Source: JAPOXR01 sp965199765 (lineage in GTDB: Bacteria; Pseudomonadota; Alphaproteobacteria; Rhodobacterales; Rhodobacteraceae). From it: a stretch of 64,000 bases of DNA. Shown here one piece after another: positions 61,984-64,000 of the stretch. The stretch is taken from the NCBI GenBank assembly GCA_965199765.1, contig CBDATC010000002.1, positions 186,001-250,000 of the forward strand, read 5' to 3'. Position 1 is the first letter of the stretch. Every line of letters begins with the position of its first letter. The notes beneath the pieces were generated by a model. The model saw only the letters and a program-made list of their open reading frames with translations, was not told the origin of the DNA and made no database searches. The position numbers and the translations under genes are program-made.

Positions 61984-62105
61984 GTGCCAGATCCTTTCGC
62001 ACTTTCAATCATTCGACGGCGGTTCCGTTATGTTGAATTTTCATCTCGCGCAGCGGATCCATGTTCATGTACTTTCACGTGTTTCACCTGTGCCTCGTCG
62101 CCTCT
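61984..62105 (-). mobile_element. IS256-family right-end remnant, heavily decayed
   Basis: Positions 61984-62010 are a mutated form of the 28-bp repeat. Inside it the minus-strand frame ends KYMNMDPLREMKIQHNGTAVE and is preceded by two stops and small gaps relative to the copy at 28.8 kb. It is the most diverged of the right ends. It lies just after mrcA. Confidence 0.72.
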
Positions 62106-62590
62106 CGGGTGAAAGAAATTCAGTGATGTATGCACGTGCCTCATTAACTCTAGATCGATTTCTGGCCGGCAACTTCAGATCCTCAAATTTGTGGCGAGTT
62201 GCGACGAAGCGGAGGAATTCTTTTTGAAGTGTGCGAGGCAGGACTTGGGAAATGAGGGTAAACTTAATGTAATGCATACGAGACGCAATAGCGGTTGATT
62301 GTGATTCCTCACTAGCTTCCACTCGTTATCAGGAAGATTAGAAGTGACGGTTGGATGCAATCTTCAACCAAAAGGAAGTTTTTGTGATTGTCAGTGTGGG
62401 ATCAGACACAAGCAGACGAAATCAGTAACGCACCCTGCACCGAATTGCTTTGGAGGGATTTTGAAAATAATCAGTTGCCTGCGCAATCTCTGTTTCTCAA
62501 AATCCCCCCTTCAAAATTCAGCGCGGCCAGTCATAAATCTAGCTGATGTCCAGATCCTGCAAATCTGGGCGATGTTTGACGCAAACCGAA
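62106..62590. other. Intergenic with an unassigned open frame
   Basis: A minus-strand frame (62128-62322, extending to 62065) includes FLRFVATRHKFEDLKLPARN and RVNEARAYITEFL and looks somewhat protein-like, but I recognise no family and it runs into the IS remnant. The rest is AT-rich without features. Confidence 0.35.
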
Positions 62591-63684
62591 CTATTGAGCG
62601 GGCGGATCAGCAGTTCCGAACCAAGCGCCGATGAAAGCGCCTTCAGCTCCTGATGTCTCGGTCCAAGCGGCGGCAGCGGTGCCTGCTGCCAACCTCGGGT
62701 CACCATCATCAGTTGGGATGTTGGAGAATTGTCCGCCCCATGAACCGGTTGTTGAAGGCGTAGGTATGTCGTTGCGCAAGACTACAATGTTATCACCTAC
62801 AAAACTGCCATTGCCCGTGATGTCGGTTGGTTTCAATGTGAGCTTGTAAGGTTGAGTGCCCTTTATGGTTTGACCATCTTTGGTAAAGGCCACTACATAG
62901 ACACCGTTGGCACACCCCATACAACCAGATATCATATTTGAATTGAAATTGGCCGTAAGGCTTACGTCAGTAGAAAATTCGCCTGCCTGATCGGGAATGC
63001 TACCGGTTCCCTCATAAACAAACAGTCCCGCGGCATTTCCGCGATAGGCAGCGGTTCCACTTGTAGGTAAATCGGGTGAATCAGTAGAAATTTCAGGCCC
63101 ATCAATGAAAGCGCCGAATTCTGCGTCGCTCAATTCCAAATCCTCGTCACTTGCAATAAATTCAGAGATATTCCCTTCAATGTGCATCCAGTATCCACCC
63201 GCCAAAAAATCGTTGTGATCACGGCTATTCCAGTTCGTATAAATTCCAGCCAGCGACAGACTATCGTCTTCTAAGTGAAGGACAGCATCACCTTGAAAAG
63301 TGTATCCCGGTAAGACTCGCGTTAGTTCTTCGCTTCCAACAATTTTGTTCAGAATTAATGTGCTGCCGTCTTCCCGTGTTATTGTCACGGATGGATTATC
63401 GCCGTCGAACTCGGCACTTGCTGTATCCGAAGTTATGTCGTTCTGACCTGCATTTGTCGATTGCGTGACGCTGCCGAATTTAGGAGAGTGACTTGCAACT
63501 TGTTTTGATCTTTCCTGCAACTCACTGGGATTCCCCGATATGATTTGATAGGATTCACTTAGAGGTTGATTTTCTTCCGTACCGGATGCGGGGGGGGGGT
63601 ATTTTCAATGGAAGAGCCACCTCCGCATGCTGCTAAGCCTCCCAGATAAGCGAACAAAAATATAAGTCTGCGTACTTGTTTCAT
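62591..63684 (-). pseudogene. TbpB-like surface lipoprotein, out of frame at a G10 tract (probably phase-variable)
   Basis: From ATG 63684, preceded by TTGGAG, the minus strand encodes a lipoprotein signal with lipobox LAAC and CGGGSS. A run of ten C (plus strand G at 63590-63599) follows. With ten, the frame ends at TAA 63559-63561. With eleven (or eight), it would join without a stop the 309-codon frame that ends at 62591. That frame is rich in Gly, Asp and Thr, with strands such as GDAVLHLEDDSLSLAGIY and a C-terminal EGAFIGAWFGTADPP, as in transferrin-binding-protein-like barrel lipoproteins. A rescue start at TTG 63520 would lack any export signal. Function: probably surface binding of a host or environmental ligand (inference). 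Confidence 0.75.
63590..63599. repeat. Homopolymer tract G10 (contingency locus candidate)
   Basis: Ten consecutive G on the plus strand, ten C in the coding sense, lie 29 codons after the lipoprotein start. Slipped-strand copying would add or remove bases and switch the reading frame. Its length is also an obvious place for sequencing or assembly error. Confidence 0.9.
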
Positions 63685-64000
63685 ATCCAACTCCAAATTT
63701 CCACAGTTGAATCCCCATCCGGGGAAAGGCTGCTCGGTCTAACCGACATCTTCTACCTTATCCCACGCCAAAAATCAAAAAAATATGGTCCAAACTCGGT
63801 GATCTGCTTGCAGATTCCATTTTCATCTGGCGAGGGCAATAGAGGAAGTATGACAGCATACGGCTAATTTCGCATGTTTGGGAAAAATCAAGAACCTCCA
63901 GAGGTGGAACCGATGTCACGCATGCTCAAGCGGCTTCGTCTATGGGCAGGGAACTGAATGCAGTGAAGCGATCTGCGAACAAACTGAGAGATGCGCTATT
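63685..64000. other. Window end, no gene called
   Basis: About 316 bp upstream of the lipoprotein. It should contain the lipoprotein promoter. The open frame at 63676-63867 is not protein-like. A short stretch near 63912-63956 (MSRMLKRLRLWAGN) is too small to judge. Confidence 0.4.

Noticed and set aside
1..64000. CRISPR arrays, rRNA genes, prophage modules
   Set aside because: No regularly spaced direct repeats, no rRNA sequence and no phage structural genes are visible in the window.

Overview
The window looks like chromosome of a marine alphaproteobacterium of moderate GC (about 50-55% by eye). Three things point that way. There are core blocks typical of the class: nnr, tRNA-Leu, tig-clpP-clpX, the complex I accessory subunit NDUFA12, mlaD, DUF2155, aat, accC-accB, rne, mrcA, and glnB-glnA. 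There is a fused E. coli-type pntA next to pntB. There is also a clear DMSP lyase dddP. I cannot fix the order; SAR116-like or Rhodospirillales-like lineages are only guesses. The many gene remnants and dead insertion sequence pieces suggest a genome that is losing genes.

Layout. 1-7.5 kb: an Fe(III)-type ABC permease that may begin before the window, a dead IS256-like remnant, tRNA-Thr, a kynureninase-SDR operon on the minus strand, and pntAB. 7.5-13.5 kb: a nitrilase-family hydrolase followed closely by a complete peptide-type ABC transporter (binding protein, double ATPase, two permeases). 13.9-24.4 kb: a second peptide-type ABC operon on the minus strand, read as acyl-CoA dehydrogenase, oppD, oppF, binding protein, then two permeases. 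This operon is cut between binding protein and permeases by about 3.5 kb carrying a probable phosphorothioate-DNA-dependent HNH endonuclease, a squalene/phytoene synthase and an IS256 remnant. 24.4-29 kb: a decayed stretch with an ankyrin-repeat pseudogene, an APH-fold kinase that pairs functionally with the acyl-CoA dehydrogenase, GC-rich argJ, and a mutT destroyed by an internal deletion and an IS end.

29-36.7 kb: a minus-strand group of two amidohydrolases (one cytosine-deaminase-like) and a BMP-family binding protein, facing two M20 peptidases (argE-like and hipO-like). Then comes a degraded stretch with an IS end and a fucose-isomerase-like pseudogene behind a PfkB kinase. 36.8-43.9 kb: an ABC-F protein, parE, a MATE exporter and dddP. 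44.3-58.7 kb: glnB-glnA with an NtrC-type palindrome upstream and a strong terminator downstream, then the housekeeping block through rne. 59.2-64 kb: mrcA, another IS remnant where synteny leads one to expect prfB, and a TbpB-like lipoprotein.

How the genes work together. The first ABC set and the nitrilase-type hydrolase look like one uptake-and-hydrolysis unit for amide or peptide compounds. The second ABC set, the acyl-CoA dehydrogenase and the APH-like kinase look like uptake and activation of a hydroxy-acid substrate, by analogy with bacterial LvaA/LvaC and eukaryotic ACAD10/11.

The most interesting signals are a run of ten Gs that puts the TbpB-like lipoprotein one base out of frame (a likely phase-variation switch, or a sequencing slip), the defence-type endonuclease inside the split transporter operon, dddP, and five dead copies of one IS, each lying at a broken gene or gene-order break.
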